Shown piece after piece: positions 55,690-64,000 of a DNA stretch of 64,000 nucleotides. Numbering within the stretch: position 1 is the stretch's first letter; every line of letters begins with the position of its first letter. Source of the stretch: Typhlomys cinereus (lineage: Eukaryota; Chordata; Mammalia; Rodentia; Platacanthomyidae); the NCBI GenBank assembly GCA_023101885.1, contig JALPQD010000004.1, forward strand, positions 16,892,688 through 16,956,687, read 5' to 3'. The position numbers and the translations under genes are program-made. The notes below the pieces were generated by a model. The model saw only the letters and a program-made list of their open reading frames with translations, was not told the DNA's origin and ran no database searches.

Positions 55690-55860
55690 TGTCGGTTTAA
55701 CTCTTAAGATCTTTTAATTTCTGTGCGTTTTTCACTAAACTGAATTATTTGGCCTGGGGCTCGGGGGGTGGACGGGGACCGATTTTACCTGGGTCCTGGT
55801 TCGGTGAGGCCTGGCAGGACCAAGCACGGGTCCCAGGCAGTGGAGTGGAGGGGAAGGGCC
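55690..55860 (-). promoter_or_regulatory. GC-rich 5' segment of the younger L1
   Basis: Only the about 50 bp next to ORF1 aligns with the 5'UTR at 9735-9783. The remaining about 115 bp (55745-55860) is strikingly GC-rich with several CpGs (GGGGCTCGGGGGGTGGACGG), unlike its AT-rich surroundings. By position it would be the L1 promoter end. It is far shorter than the 730-bp leader of the other full-length copy, so it may be truncated, a different promoter type, or filler DNA gained at integration. Confidence 0.5.
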
Positions 55861-56057
55861 TTTCATATGAATTTTGAGATTGGCCAATTTCTTTAAAGAA
55901 TTGCTTCGGGATTTTGATTGGTATAGCATTGAATCTGTATATTGCTTTTGATAGGATGGTCATTTTTATGATATTGATTCTCCCAGTACAGGAGGATGGG
56001 AAGTCTTTCCATCTTTTGGTTTCTTCTGTAATTTCTTTTTTTAGTTGTTTTAAGTTT
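55861..56057 (-). pseudogene. Host L1 ORF2 fragment (outer element, middle piece)
   Basis: Matches 52064-52265 of the inner L1 in reverse: GAATTTTGAGATTGGCCAATT, TCTTTAAAGAATTGCTTCGGG, GATGGTCATTTTTATGATAT, GAAGTCTTTCCATCTTTTGG. It encodes the ORF2p stretch [20 protein letters not shown]. Continues across the next insert at 56613. Confidence 0.85.
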
Positions 56058-56612
56058 TTTTTATATAATACATTTTTATTATTATTTCAGCTCATACAAA
56101 CTTAATAGGTACACCAGTTCCCTCCCTCCCTCCTCCCCCCCCAACCTCCTGCTCCCCCACCCCTCACCCCTCCCGCCCCATCCCCTGTGCCTCCCGCCCC
56201 AATTCCCAGAGTCCTTTCTTGTGCATGCCTGACTCTCCTCTGGGCCCTCCTCTCTGATGACGTACAAGGACCCAGTGGCATTTCCCTGAACCCCTTCCTG
56301 TGTTCCCCTCAAACTAGGAACACTACTGTGGCTGTCAATCCCTTGCCTCCAAGGATCTTGGTGCCTTTAGCAGATGCTAGACTTTGTGAGGTCAATAGTG
56401 TGTTGGACATTGCCAGGCATACAATGTCCAATTATGATTGCTTCGGCCCTAACTCGTGTGGAGTATCTTGCAAATCATTGCTCCTCCCATCCTTTTGCTC
56501 TTACACTCTTACCACCCCCTCTTCCGCAAATGTCCCTGAGCTTCAGGATGGGGAGAGATTAGTCTGGCCTAGTTCCGTAGTTGATATAGAGTCTCTGAAG
56601 TTCTGGATTGTG
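56058..56612 (-). mobile_element. 3'UTR-only LINE-1 insertion, minus strand
   Basis: About 555 bp matching 49785-50342 of the inner L1: ATTATTATTTCAGCTCATAC, a C-rich tract (56110-56185), CTTTCTTGTGCATGCCTGAC, CTTGCCTCCAAGGATCTTGG, TCTTCCGCAAATGTCCCTGAG and the 5' limit GTTCTGGATTGTGG. ORF2 of the outer L1 resumes directly after it, so it is a clean insertion. The target duplication is at most a few bases (GTTTT). Confidence 0.88.
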
Positions 56613-56880
56613 GTTTTCATTATGAAGGTCTCTCACTTCCTTTGAGAGACAAATGGAAAACAAATGGAATTGTTTCTCTTAGGTCTTTTTTACTTTTTTC
56701 TTCCTAGGCATATCGGAAGGTCAGTGATTTTTACACATTTATTTTGTAATCTGCCAACCTGCTGAACTTCTGTATTAGTTCCAGGAGTTTCCTGGTGGAG
56801 TTTTTAGGATCACTCAGGTATACGATCATCTGCAAATAGAGATAACTTGACTTCTTCCTTGCCAATTTGAATCCCTTTTA
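56613..56880 (-). pseudogene. Host L1 ORF2 fragment (outer element, 5'-most piece)
   Basis: Matches 52264-52560 of the inner L1: AATGGAATTGTTTCTCTTAG, TTGTAATCTGCCAACCTGCT, GAACTTCTGTATTAGTTCCAG, GATCACTCAGGTATACGATC. The FADD region is present with a 6-bp deletion in GATCATCTGCAAATAGAGAT (the inner copy reads GATCATGTCATCTGC), removing two codons at the catalytic box. It is truncated at the target-site duplication. Confidence 0.85.
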
Positions 56881-56892
56881 TAAAGATACATT

Positions 56893-57294
56893 CTTCATTA
56901 AATTTAGAAACAGTGAGATTAGAAACTATTCCATCTAAGATAGAATTTGAAAAAGCTAGTGTCAGGAACTGAATGAAGACAGAATGAAGAGTGGAGCAAC
57001 AATGAGAAGTAAAAGCTTCAATCTAAACTCTAAATGGATGTTATGTGAAAGCAACATAAAATCAGGAAGCAATCTCCAGAGTGCCTCACATTTTTGGCCA
57101 AATTATGCCCAAATCTGCAATAGAAAGGAAAGAAGAAGGAGCTCGATGAGTGAGCCCAAATCTTGAGTTTCTACCCCTTTTGAGGGAACCACTATCCTTG
57201 TGCACCTCACCCAAGATTGCATCTGTCCTTAAGTGCCATCCCTAGAAACAGAAAATGTAATCTCTTTGCAAAGTCCGACTCTTCATTAACTTAT
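56893..57294. other. Unique DNA, nothing recognised
   Basis: No element or credible coding frame recognised. Confidence 0.4.
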
Positions 57295-57590
57295 TTTTTT
57301 AATGTGCATGTAGATGTTAATATGTATATGTGGGGGATGGGTGTGTAGATGTGTGTCTGTGTGTACCTGTGGAGGCCCAAGGATGGCTTTTCAGGAATCA
57401 TCCTGGATTAATCTACCTCCTTAAAACTTTAATCTGGGATATTCTAGGCTCCATCCAGGTCCAGTTGCACAGACTGCCATCATTTCTGCCTGGTGTTTTT
57501 ACATGGGATCTGGGATCTGAAGTCAGGTCCTTCTGGTTGCCAAGTAAAGGCCTAATTAACCCCTGCACCATCTCTCCAGCCCAATATAGC
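57295..57590 (-). mobile_element. B2-superfamily SINE (older subfamily), minus strand
   Basis: Reversed head CCTGCACCATCTCTCCAGCCC. The body includes GGAGGCCCAAGGATGGCTTTT, CAGGAATCATCCTGGATTAA, a CTGGGATATTCTAGGCTCCAT block, TTTACATGGGATCTGGGATC and TGAAGTCAGGTCC. The tail is GT-rich. Groups with the copies at 1514, 42613 and 47661 (shared GATGATTCTTGAAGT region in reverse). Confidence 0.8.
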
Positions 57591-57654
57591 TTTTTTTAAA
57601 AAAAATGATTCTTAAAAGGAAATCTTTCTTGCTCTTTTTGTGTGTTTGTTTGCC

Positions 57655-57722
57655 TTCCTTGTAGAGACATGGTTTCATTGAGCTTTCTATGTAACACAAG
57701 TTGGCTTCAAGTTTGTGTTTAG
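57655..57722 (-). mobile_element. B1-like fragment, minus strand
   Basis: CCTTGTAGAGACATGGTTTC, ATTGAGCTTTCTATGTAACAC and AAGTTGGCTTCAAGTTTG resemble the reversed B1 end (GAGACAGGGTCTC...TATGTAGCCCAGGCTGGCCTCAAACTC). Short and diverged. Confidence 0.4.
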
Positions 57723-58439
57723 TGGGAAAATCTTCAATCAATAGTCTAAACATTTTAGGGTATGTAATCAGCTATAACTATTTACAAATTATAGTTACTT
57801 AAATTAAAAATATAATTTTCATTTTCAAAACAGGTAATAATATATTGAAGAACCCAATTTTGCAAATTGCAAATGAATGCTTGTCATAATAATATTCTTA
57901 ACTCTTTAAAATTCAAATTTCAAATTCACTAATCTAACACAAGTGTTTAAAAAATGGCAATGTTATTCTTGCACTTTTTCATGCTAATAGTCTGAAAAGG
58001 TGACTAGTCCAAAACTGTACCTAAATATACATGATAATTATATGTATGAACATGGGACATAAAAAAGATATGTAAAGATGACAAACATGAGAAAAAAATA
58101 TGGTGAAATTTAAGTATTTTCATTTATTTTAAAGTACTTTTCTTGCATTATGCCATAATAAATGCATGTAGTTCATTTTGTGTACTTTTTTCTCTCCATT
58201 GCTGTGGTATCCAAAATTACTTATAAGTAGCAATCAGTCTTTTTTACTACAAACTTTGTAATTGCTCTGAAATGCACTGTGGATATTAAAATTTTGTGTT
58301 TTGCTCACCTGACCTAGTGATCTACTACATGTTCAGAAACAGCAGAGGAAAATAACTTTTGTTAAATAAGTTTTGTCACGTTCTGCCTTTTAGACATTTA
58401 ACATTATATCCATAGATTAGAGGAAGTCTCAACCCTTAC
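57723..58439. other. Unique AT-rich DNA, nothing recognised
   Basis: No element or frame recognised. Confidence 0.4.
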
Positions 58440-59520
58440 CCTAAAAGCTTTCTTCTTCAGTAAAAAATGCTGTATCAGAAAGTCACAACTGTGAACTGTC
58501 CATCCCTAAGCAAAACATCTAACCCACCACCACCACTTCAAGGCTCATAGAACATCATGGAAAAGAGAGTGGTAAGAATATAAGAACCTGAAGGTAGTGC
58601 AGACAGACAGTATCTTTGGATATGGCAGTGCCGTTGCACCCATAAACTCGGTGCAGCTATGTGTATTTCACAAAAATCCATAAAGGATTTGGTTTCTTGC
58701 CAGAGTGATTGTTATTGTAACTCACAGCTTTAACAGGTTAATGAAACCCTTGATTTATTGTCTTTACCAAAAGCTTTTATACTATTTCATGGAGGAAAAT
58801 AGTTCCTCCAGCAAGAAGGAAACTTCCAGACCAGTTCCAGTAGTTGTTTTTTAGTTTGTTTGTTTTGTTTATCTGTGTCCTATGATAAAATAGTGTTACA
58901 TATTCAGCAATAAGGTCTTAATGATTTAAAGGCAACCATGAGCAAAAGTGTAAAAAAAATTAGTAATGGTGAATGCTCTCTCCTAAGCAGGACATCCAAA
59001 CTACACACCCACCCCATCCTCTGGGAACATTGAGGAAGAGAGAGTAATGAGATTGTAAAAGCCTGAAGAGAGACAAGAGTACAACCAGACATTATCTTCT
59101 ATATATGACAGAGCTATTGCATTCATGAATTCACTGCAGCTATGTATATTTCCACAAGATCTGCACAGGATTTCTCCTGTGCATATTTCACCAGCTAAGG
59201 GGAAAAATCTCAAGAGGACCCATGCCCTCCTGAGAAGACAGGAAAATTAATGTTGATGTGGGGGAAAAGAAAGATGATTTCTCAATTGTATATTATTAAT
59301 ATGTAATTTATGTTCCAACAAGTGCTAGGGTACATATCATCAAAAGAAATCCAGATGAATCTCAGTGGGCCTCTCTTGTTAAAAAAAAAAAGAGTAAAAG
59401 AGGTAGACAGACAGTTTGTAATGGAAAGAGGAGGAGGGATGGATTGGAGATTAATGTATGAAAATGTTAAAATTTTACTATAGTTTCTGTATTAAAAACT
59501 AAAAGAATAAAATGTATAAA
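58440..59520 (+). mobile_element. Duplicated old L1 3'UTR (Lx-like), plus strand
   Basis: Two related segments lie head-to-tail, about 485 bp apart. At 58490-58690 are CCTAAGCAAAACATCTAACCC, GAACATCATGGAAAAGAGAG, GGATATGGCAGTGCCGTTGC and CAGCTATGTGTATTTCAC. At 58975-59180 are CCTAAGCAGGACATCCAAAC, GGAACATTGAGGAAGAGAGAG, TATATGACAGAGCTATTGCA and CAGCTATGTATATTTCCAC. The second continues into CACATATCATCAAAAG-like sequence and a purine tract (59400-59450), as at 27400-27900. Confidence 0.55.
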
Positions 59521-59639
59521 TATAAAAGGTTGAAAATTGAAATAAATAAAAATAAATTTTAATGTGAACATTGCAAATCCACTGTGGAGGATAAAATTCT
59601 ATGCTCCCCTAACCAGTTCTGAATAATAACTCATTTTTT

Positions 59640-62440
59640 CAATATAAATTTATTTTTCTTTTATTTCCAAACAAAACTAGGTTATGTTTTTGTCTTAATT
59701 CCTTCCCACTCACTACCTTTATCTCACAATCTTCCCATCCACACTCCCTTCTCCAGCCCTACTCTCTTTTTCTTTCCCTCCCTCATCTATCCTTCTCTGT
59801 CTCCTCAATGCACATACTTCCTGCCCAGTGTGTATCACAAAACTCCCTTCAGGATATCTGTGTTGGTATGCGAATTAGATTTCTCTTTAACCTTATGTGA
59901 CTATTCAGCACAGAAAATTATAAGAGGTTCCTCTTACCTTGTAAAGAACCTGCCCCTGAGACACTCTCTGAGAATAATTATTAGATTTAAGATCCTAGTT
60001 AGTCCTTTGGGAAATGTCAATAAGTAGGCCATGTTGGTCAGGAGTATCTCAATCCACCTTTAGGCTCTTGCAATCTTACAGCTCCCTCTTCCTTGAGATT
60101 CCCTGAGCCTTGCTGTAGGATAAGATTTTGATGACTGTTTAAAACAGACTATTCCACGTTCGCTGATATTCTGTACCCTGGCCTATGTGGTTTTCTGCCT
60201 CACAAGTCTTCCGCTGTAATAGGATGAAATTAGTTGAGCTCTGAAAGCTTTTCTTATCTAAGGGTTAAAAAGGGAGTGTTTACATGGTGTTATATTATAA
60301 ATGTTTTATACTTTAGCATATTTGTTCTTATCAACTTATTTCCCTTCTACTATTGTTTGTACAGGTTTATAGTATCTAATGTGATTCCCCTGACATAAAG
60401 GGAGACACAAACACAATCAGATAGTAATTGCTGTCCATGATTCTTATATACCTCTATTTCTCCCATAGATTTTTCTTATCAGAGTTGTAGTAGTTTACAT
60501 CATTCATTACTGGGTTAAGTCCTTGATCTCCCTTTTTTCTCCTGAGACATTTGCCTCTTCGTTTTTTTTTTTTAAACTCCTGTACCCTTTATTAAGATGT
60601 ATTACTTCACTCCCATTTCCTTAGGGCTTTTCTTCCACAGTGGCCTTATTTATCCATTTATCCACTTATGCTCCTTTCTCTCCACTCTTTTAGGGTCTGC
60701 TTTCTCTTACTCCCCAAGTTATGTTCCTTTATGATTATAGTGGATATTATAGAACTTTCCCCTTGAATATGATGTTTTGAGTGTTTAGTATTAGGTTCCA
60801 TTTATAAGAGAAAACATGTGACATCTGTCTTTCTCTGTATGAGATACTTTGCTCAGTATAACTTTTTCCAACTCGATCCATTTACCAGTAAATTTCATTA
60901 ATTCATTTTTCTTGATTGTAAATAATATTCCATTGTGTATATGTACAACATCTTCATTATTCTGTCAGTCATTGAGGTTGATTGCATGGTTTTGCAATCA
61001 TGAATACAGCTTCAGTGAATATGGATGTACTCATATCTCTAAAGAAAAATGAAACATTCTTTGGGAGTATTCCCATGAATGGTATAGTTGGGTCATATGG
61101 TATTTCAATTTTTAACTTGTTTAGGTACCAGCATACTAAGCTCCATAGTTGTACAAGTTTGCACTCCCACCAGCAATGTATGGTTTCTTTCTCCCCATAT
61201 CATCTCCAGCATTTGTTATGTTATGTGTTTTGGATTTTAGCCATTTTGACCTAGATCAGATAATATCTTAGGATAGTTTTGACTTGCATTTCCCTAATTC
61301 TGTGGAGAGGGAACACTTTTTTAATGTACTTGTTAGACATTTTAATTTAATCCTTGGAAAAAAATTTTTTTCTAAGTTCCAAAACCCATTTTCTAATTCA
61401 TCTATTTACTGTCTTTGTGTTCAATTTTTTTAGTTCTTTTTGTACTCTGGATACTAGTTTTCTAGCATATGTGTGGTTAGTGAAGATATTTTCCCATTCT
61501 ATGGATTGTCTTTTTGTTCACTCAGCAGTATCTTTTGCTGAACAGAAGCAAATTTATTTTCACTAGATCCTATTTGTTGAGTGCTGGTGCCATTTCCTGT
61601 GCAATTGGGAGTCCTTGTTTAAAAAAAAAATTGTCTAAGACAGTCAGTTCAAGGGAATTCCCAACTTTTTCTTCTATGGGTTTTATAGTCTCTTGTCTAA
61701 TATTAAGGTCATTGATTCATTTGGAGTTGATTTCATACAGAGTGACAGATAAGGGTCCAATTTTAGTCTTTTGCATGTAGATATCCATTTTTTCCAGCAT
61801 CATTTGTTGAAGATGCTGTCCTTTATCCAATGTTTTGCCTGTGCACCTATGTCAAAAATCAGTTAATTGTAGGTGTATGAGCTTATGTCTGGGGTCTTCA
61901 ATTCTTATCCATTGATCTATGTGTCTGTTTAAGAGCCACCTTCATACTATCTTTATTACTATGGCTTTGATAGATTACTATGGATTTTTGTCAGGTGTGG
62001 TGATTATTCCAGTAGAGATATTATTACTCAGGATTGTTTTTGCTATCCTAGATCTTTTGTGCTTCCATATGAAGTTTGAGATTGTTTGCCAATTTCTGTG
62101 AAAAATTGCCTTGGAACTTTGGTTGGTATTGCATTGAATCTGCATGTTGTTTTTGGTAAGACAGTTATTTTATGATGTTAATTCTAACTATCCAGGAGCA
62201 TAGGAGTCTTTCCACCTTCAGGTGTGTTCTGAATTTCTTTCTCTTGGGTTTTAAAGTTTTCATTGAACAGATCTCTCACATGTTTGGTTAGATTTATACC
62301 AAGGTATTTCATTTTTTAGGAGCTATGGTAAATGGGGTTGTTTCTCTTAGGACTTTCTCACTTTTTTCATCCTTAGTGTTTAAAAAGCCAAAAGTTTTGG
62401 GACATTGATTTTGTAACCTGCCACTCTACTGAACTTATTT
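59640..62440 (-). mobile_element. Old 5'-truncated LINE-1, minus strand
   Basis: The T-rich 3' end and 3'UTR span 59640-60850 (CACTCCCTTCTCCAGCCCTA, TTAGGCTCTTGCAATCTTACAG). ORF2 C-terminus and thumb are read in reverse from 60860 to 62440: ATTCCATTGTGTATATGTAC, CACTCCCACCAGCAATGTATG, TCTCCAGCATTTGTTATG, a GTGTGGTTAGTGAAGATATTTTCCCATTCTATGG region, CATTGATCTATGTGTCTG, ACCTGCCACTCTACTGAACTT. The element ends there, just short of the FADD box. All frames are short. Its 3'UTR belongs to the older subfamily seen at 484-2530. Confidence 0.85.
60860..62440 (-). pseudogene. L1 ORF2 C-terminal pseudogene
   Basis: This is the reverse-transcriptase thumb and Cys-rich C-terminal part of ORF2, split by many stops and small indels. 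Readable pieces in the antisense orientation include the IRIEDP...(LRIKTP) region near 61895 and the NKYLKK-like region near 61330. An A10 run at 61620-61629 interrupts one frame. It cannot encode a functional enzyme. Confidence 0.8.
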
Positions 62441-62744
62441 TTATGCACATTTAGATATATTGGAAAAACAATAAGTTTATTTTCATAATTTCCAATTGAA
62501 AAATCTCTCTGTCTTTCTTCATAGAAACATATGTATGTGCCTGGACCTGATTCAGATCCCAGCATTATAAAACAGATATTCTGAGTTGGTTTATCTACCC
62601 TTTATTTGCTGTGATTAAAAACTCAAATAAATTAGGAGAACAAGATAATTTTTATTCCAGATTCTGTTGGTTAGTTGAGTATGACTGCAAAATTTACCTG
62701 CAGAAGTCAGGGGAACTGCCCACAATCTGTCCGCAGTGATACAG
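62441..62744. other. AT-rich, nothing recognised
   Basis: Short unrecognised stretch between the L1 and the LTR. Confidence 0.35.
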
Positions 62745-63092
62745 TTATACCTCCTGCTGCTGTGAGACAATATTCAAACAACCAGCATAAGGGAGAAAGA
62801 GGAGATTTATTTAGCTTACAGTTCCAGAGGGGAGATATAGCACATTATGGCAGGAAAGGCAGAAAGCAGAAATTGGAAGTAGGTGCAAACACCTCAGAGG
62901 CAGAGAAAGCATGCTGCTAACTGTAAGAGTAGACTGCTAATGGAATCAGGGCAGGGCTATCCAATTTCAAGGTCTACCCCCTGTGGCATCTCTTTCTCCA
63001 TAAAGGTTCTACTTGCCACAACCTTCCTAAATATTAACATCAGATAAAAATGCAAACACATGAGTGTATGGGGAACAACCCACATTCAAACC
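62745..63092 (-). mobile_element. MaLR (ORR1/MT-type) LTR, minus strand
   Basis: Reversed MaLR order: ACCTCCTGCTGCTGTGAGAC, GGAGATTTATTTAGCTTACAG, TTCCAGAGGGGAGATATAGC, ACATTATGGCAGGAAAGGCAG, CCATAAAGGTTCTACTTGCC and the closing GGGGAACAACCCACATTCAA, ACCACAACA. This is the reverse of the TGTTGTGGTTTGAATGTGGG-type 5' end. Nearly full length, about 350 bp, solo. Confidence 0.85.
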
Positions 63093-64000
63093 ACAACACA
63101 TAGAAAGAGCAAAGAGCACTAAAGGACCAATGCATAACTTAATGCTTGCTAGGTAGGTCTGCCACTTTGCCATTCTTGCTCTTTTGACAAGGAAAAGCCC
63201 TTTTCTTTTTGATAAAATGTTTTCTTTTTGGTAAATTCTATGTTGGGTCTTCAGTATGTGAATGTTTAATGCATGTAGCAATAATTTCATTGATTAAGAT
63301 CATGTGAGAAAAAATAAATACAGAGAAAAAGACAAAGTCGGAATCCTTTCTAGAGCAAGATTACTTTCAGTGGCATTTCTCAACTTAGCTTAAACTTTCA
63401 AGTTATATAACCTGCAACTGAGAGGAGCAGAGTCTAAGAAAATATGACCCCCATAGCATATTTAAACATTGGTCATATAATTCTGCAAGTATTTTCCGTG
63501 TTTTAACTTAGATTTGCTTTAGTCTTCCAGCTATTACTTCCAAGGGATTCTGGGCCTCTAGAAAGCATAATCAGGTATTGCTCATTTTGATTTCTTCAGC
63601 CTGCATCTAAGTCTACTCATATCCCATCCTCAGGCCTGCCTAAGACTGCTATTGCTACCTACCATGCAATCAAAGTAATATGAAGCCCACTTCAGTGAGA
63701 AGCTTTCTACATATCCTGCTTTCATTTCCTGTTCTATTTGCTATAAACATCGTTATTTCCATTCTGTTGCTTTCAGTCACATATGGCATTTTGAAACTGT
63801 TAAATAAAGAGATTATCAACATTAGATCTATCTCAGCTGAAAAACCTACATTTATAGAGAAATATGATCTATTCAATTTCATTTCTGAAAGCCCAACATC
63901 CGCGAGATGGTCATAAATTCACATGATTATCCAAAGCATTGGATTTTGCATTTGGAACACTATTTAACTAGAAAAAGAAATCAGATATTCAGGCAAGCCG
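63093..64000. other. Unique DNA to window end, nothing recognised
   Basis: No element recognised. A 78-codon plus frame at 63680-63916 starts with a hydrophobic stretch (LLSFPVLFAINIVISILLLS) but has no family signature and no supporting context, so it is left uncalled. Confidence 0.4.

Larger units (their letters stand above)
49758..55860 (-). mobile_element. Nearly full-length younger LINE-1, minus strand
   Basis: Reading right to left: a short GC-rich 5' segment (about 55690-55860), ORF1 (55689-54632), ORF2 (54581 to about 50890) and a 3'UTR with C-rich (sense G-rich) tract (49770-50880). Divergence from the coding plan is low, with long stretches open, including a 412-codon ORF2 C-terminal frame. 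A handful of stops and frameshifts inactivate it. No target-site duplication of its own was found, and the sequence on its two sides is not adjacent in the older host L1. Same subfamily as the short inserts at 23106, 42002 and 56058. Confidence 0.88.
48668..56892 (-). mobile_element. Nested LINE-1 complex bounded by a 12-bp TSD
   Basis: TAAAGATACATT is present at 48668-48679 and again at 56881-56892. Between them, an older 5'-truncated minus-strand L1 can be followed in three pieces. These are its T-rich 3' end plus 3'UTR (48680-49757), and ORF2 segments at 55861-56057 and 56613-56880 that are contiguous with each other in ORF2. A younger, nearly complete L1 (49758-55860) and a 555-bp 3'UTR-only L1 (56058-56612) interrupt it. 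All pieces have the same orientation. Confidence 0.85.

Noticed and set aside
63680..63916. 78-codon frame with a hydrophobic N-terminal stretch resembling a membrane segment or a chemoreceptor fragment
   Set aside because: One hydrophobic stretch is not enough; no family motif, and AT-rich DNA easily yields I/L/F-rich frames.

Overview
This window reads as AT-rich, gene-poor mammalian intergenic DNA made largely of transposable-element remains. No host protein-coding gene, spliced exon chain, tRNA/rRNA gene, CRISPR array or prokaryotic feature could be supported. Every long open frame that I could recognise belongs to LINE-1 (L1) ORF1 or ORF2 debris, an LTR or a simple repeat.

The repeat mix points to a rodent. 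It has B1 (7SL-derived), B3 and B4/RSINE-like SINEs, MaLR/ORR1/MT-type ERVL LTRs in both orientations, and L1 3'UTRs with rodent-style G-rich polypurine tracts. The youngest SINE is a tRNA-derived B2-superfamily element (head GGGGCTGGAGAGGTGGCTCA, CpG-rich body, CA/CG tail) that does not match the mouse/rat B2 body I know. Together with a young L1 unlike mouse L1Md, this suggests a myomorph rodent outside Muridae, perhaps a dipodoid (jerboa or jumping-mouse group). That species-level statement is inference.

Layout. 1-5.6 kb: two copies of the same MT/MaLR-type LTR around an old plus-strand L1 3' end, with B3 and B2-type SINEs. 5.6-9.0 kb: mostly unique AT-rich DNA with B1/B3 relics. 9.04-15.29 kb: a full-length but dead plus-strand L1 with an apparent target-site duplication (TSD) and a young SINE inserted in ORF1. 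16-26.4 kb: old LTRs, an old L1, a hAT-Charlie relic, and a 307-bp L1 3'UTR insertion with a 17-bp TSD. 27-32 kb: L1 3'UTR relics, a (GT)27 tract and two young SINEs with clear TSDs. 37-41.5 kb: an old plus-strand L1 with an internal inversion. 42.0-42.4 kb: another 3'UTR-only L1 with a perfect 16-bp TSD. 43-47 kb: unique DNA. 47.65-48.16 kb: a SINE whose tail has grown into a microsatellite. 48.67-56.89 kb: a nested L1 complex bounded by a 12-bp TSD, containing a nearly complete younger minus-strand L1. 57-64 kb: SINE and L1 relics, an old minus-strand L1 and a MaLR LTR.

The elements do not work together as a pathway. The logic is chronological: older L1s and LTRs are cut by younger L1s, and these in turn by B2-type SINEs that use L1 machinery in trans. 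The most interesting points are the nested L1 with missing target sequence, several SINE-sized L1 3'UTR insertions, the L1 with an inverted block, and the CpG-rich SINE family. No candidate for a genuinely new biological system is visible in the sequence alone.
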